6,183 nucleotides of DNA, from positions 1 to 6,183 of the forward strand of contig JAEWAH010000294.1 of the NCBI GenBank assembly GCA_023391725.1. Reading direction: 5' to 3'. Shown in pieces: positions 5,714-6,183 of the stretch. Numbering within the stretch: the first letter of the stretch is position 1; the number at the start of each line of letters is the position of its first letter. The notes beneath the pieces are model-generated. The model saw nothing but the letters and a program-made list of their open reading frames with translations. It was not told the origin of the DNA and made no database searches. This DNA is from Bacillota bacterium (GTDB lineage: Bacteria; Bacillota; Clostridia; Christensenellales; Aristaeellaceae). The position numbers were made by a program, and so were the translations under genes.

Positions 5714-6183
5714 GGCAGCTTCACGGGCACCGGCACGTTTTCCATGATGGTGAGCAGCACACGTTCCGGGGTAATGGCTTTCATCCTTGCCTCCGGGTTC
5801 AAAATAAGCCGGTGGGAAAGCACGGGCAATGCCATGTGCTGCACATCCTCCGGGAGGATGAAGTCACGGCCGTCCAAGAGAGCGCAGGCCTGGGCCGCGC
5901 GGATGAGCGCGATGCCGCCCCGGGGCGAGCTGCCCAATTGCAGGGAGGGATGGCTGCGCGTTTGCGCCATGATGGTGGCCACATAGCTGCGCACTTCCCT
6001 GGAGCAATAGATGGTGCCTACCATCTCCTGCAGTTCCACCACTTCCTGGGCGGTGCAAACAGTTTCCAGCGATACAAGCGGCGTCGTCTGGCCGCTGTAG
6101 CGCTCCAATACGTCCATTTCTTCCTCGATGGAAGGGTACCCGATGGAGATGCGAAGGAAAAACCGGTCCATCTGCGCTTCCGG
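5710..6183 (-). CDS. MoxR-family AAA+ ATPase, N-terminus outside the window
   Basis: Only the last 157 residues are visible. MoxR proteins are usually about 310-330 residues, so about half is missing, including the Walker A and B motifs. The visible part begins with PEAQMDRFFLRISIGYPS, matching the MoxR motif PEAQLDRF. It then has the helical lid with GSSPRGG (sensor 2 Arg in SPR, codon near 5920-5922) and GRDFILPEDVQHMALPVLSHR, a typical MoxR C-terminus. These proteins use ATP to act as chaperones for DUF58 or von Willebrand A-type partners. The stop overlaps the start of the DUF58 gene, showing tight coupling. An internal ATG at 6171 is not the start, because the frame and the family motif continue to the window edge. 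Confidence 0.93.
   Translation of the reverse strand, partial: PEAQMDRFFLRISIGYPSIEEEMDVLERYSGQTTPLVSLETVCTAQEVVELQEMVGTIYCSREVRSYVATIMAQTRSHPSLQLGSSPRGGIALIRAAQACALLDGRDFILPEDVQHMALPVLSHRLILNPEARMKAITPERVLLTIMENVPVPVKLP

Noticed and set aside
1..6183. CRISPR arrays, insertion sequences, tRNA or rRNA genes, attachment sites
   Set aside because: I saw no regularly spaced repeats, transposase-like frames, terminal inverted repeats or tRNA-like cloverleaf; coding and leader features account for nearly all of the window.

Overview
The window looks like a piece of a GC-rich Bacillota chromosome, probably from the Clostridia. This rests on a T-box riboswitch controlling an aminoacyl-tRNA synthetase gene, strong Shine-Dalgarno sites, a textbook sigma-A-type promoter, and a threonyl-tRNA synthetase (ThrRS) whose core reads like the clostridial type (motif 3 GCYERTLALLIEK, ISEG in place of the E. 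coli QDDA). I cannot name a genus. Every gene I can support is on the minus strand, so the window reads biologically from right to left.

From right to left: (1) 6183-5710 is the C-terminal half of a MoxR-family AAA+ ATPase, cut by the window edge. (2) 5713-4553 is a membrane-anchored DUF58 protein, overlapping the ATPase by an ATGA stop/start. (3) 4552-4395 is a 158-bp spacer with two adjacent perfect GC-rich hairpins, then an AT-rich stretch with a weak candidate promoter and a strong ribosome binding site. (4) 4394-2109 is a 761-residue multi-pass membrane protein with an extracytoplasmic transglutaminase-like domain (intact Cys-His-Asp triad), a long Pro/Ser/Thr/Gln-rich linker and a C-terminal membrane anchor, i.e. 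a TgpA-type protein. (5) 2108-1807 holds a near-consensus promoter (TTGACA-17-TATACT) and a complete threonine T-box leader of about 250 nt. (6) 1806-1 is thrS, open at its C-terminal end.

The first three genes form the conserved MoxR / DUF58 / transglutaminase module. In that module the AAA+ protein is thought to act as a chaperone for the DUF58 protein, and the transglutaminase-like protein acts outside the membrane; its substrate is unknown here. The thrS unit is separate: uncharged tRNA-Thr should bind the T-box leader and switch off its terminator. The two units are packed tightly, with the thrS -35 box only 19 bp beyond the transglutaminase stop and no terminator between them.

I found no unmistakable new system. 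The points most worth checking are a proline in ThrRS where the family has a zinc-binding histidine, the possibility that the T-box terminator also stops read-through from the upstream operon, and the hairpin-rich spacer inside that operon.
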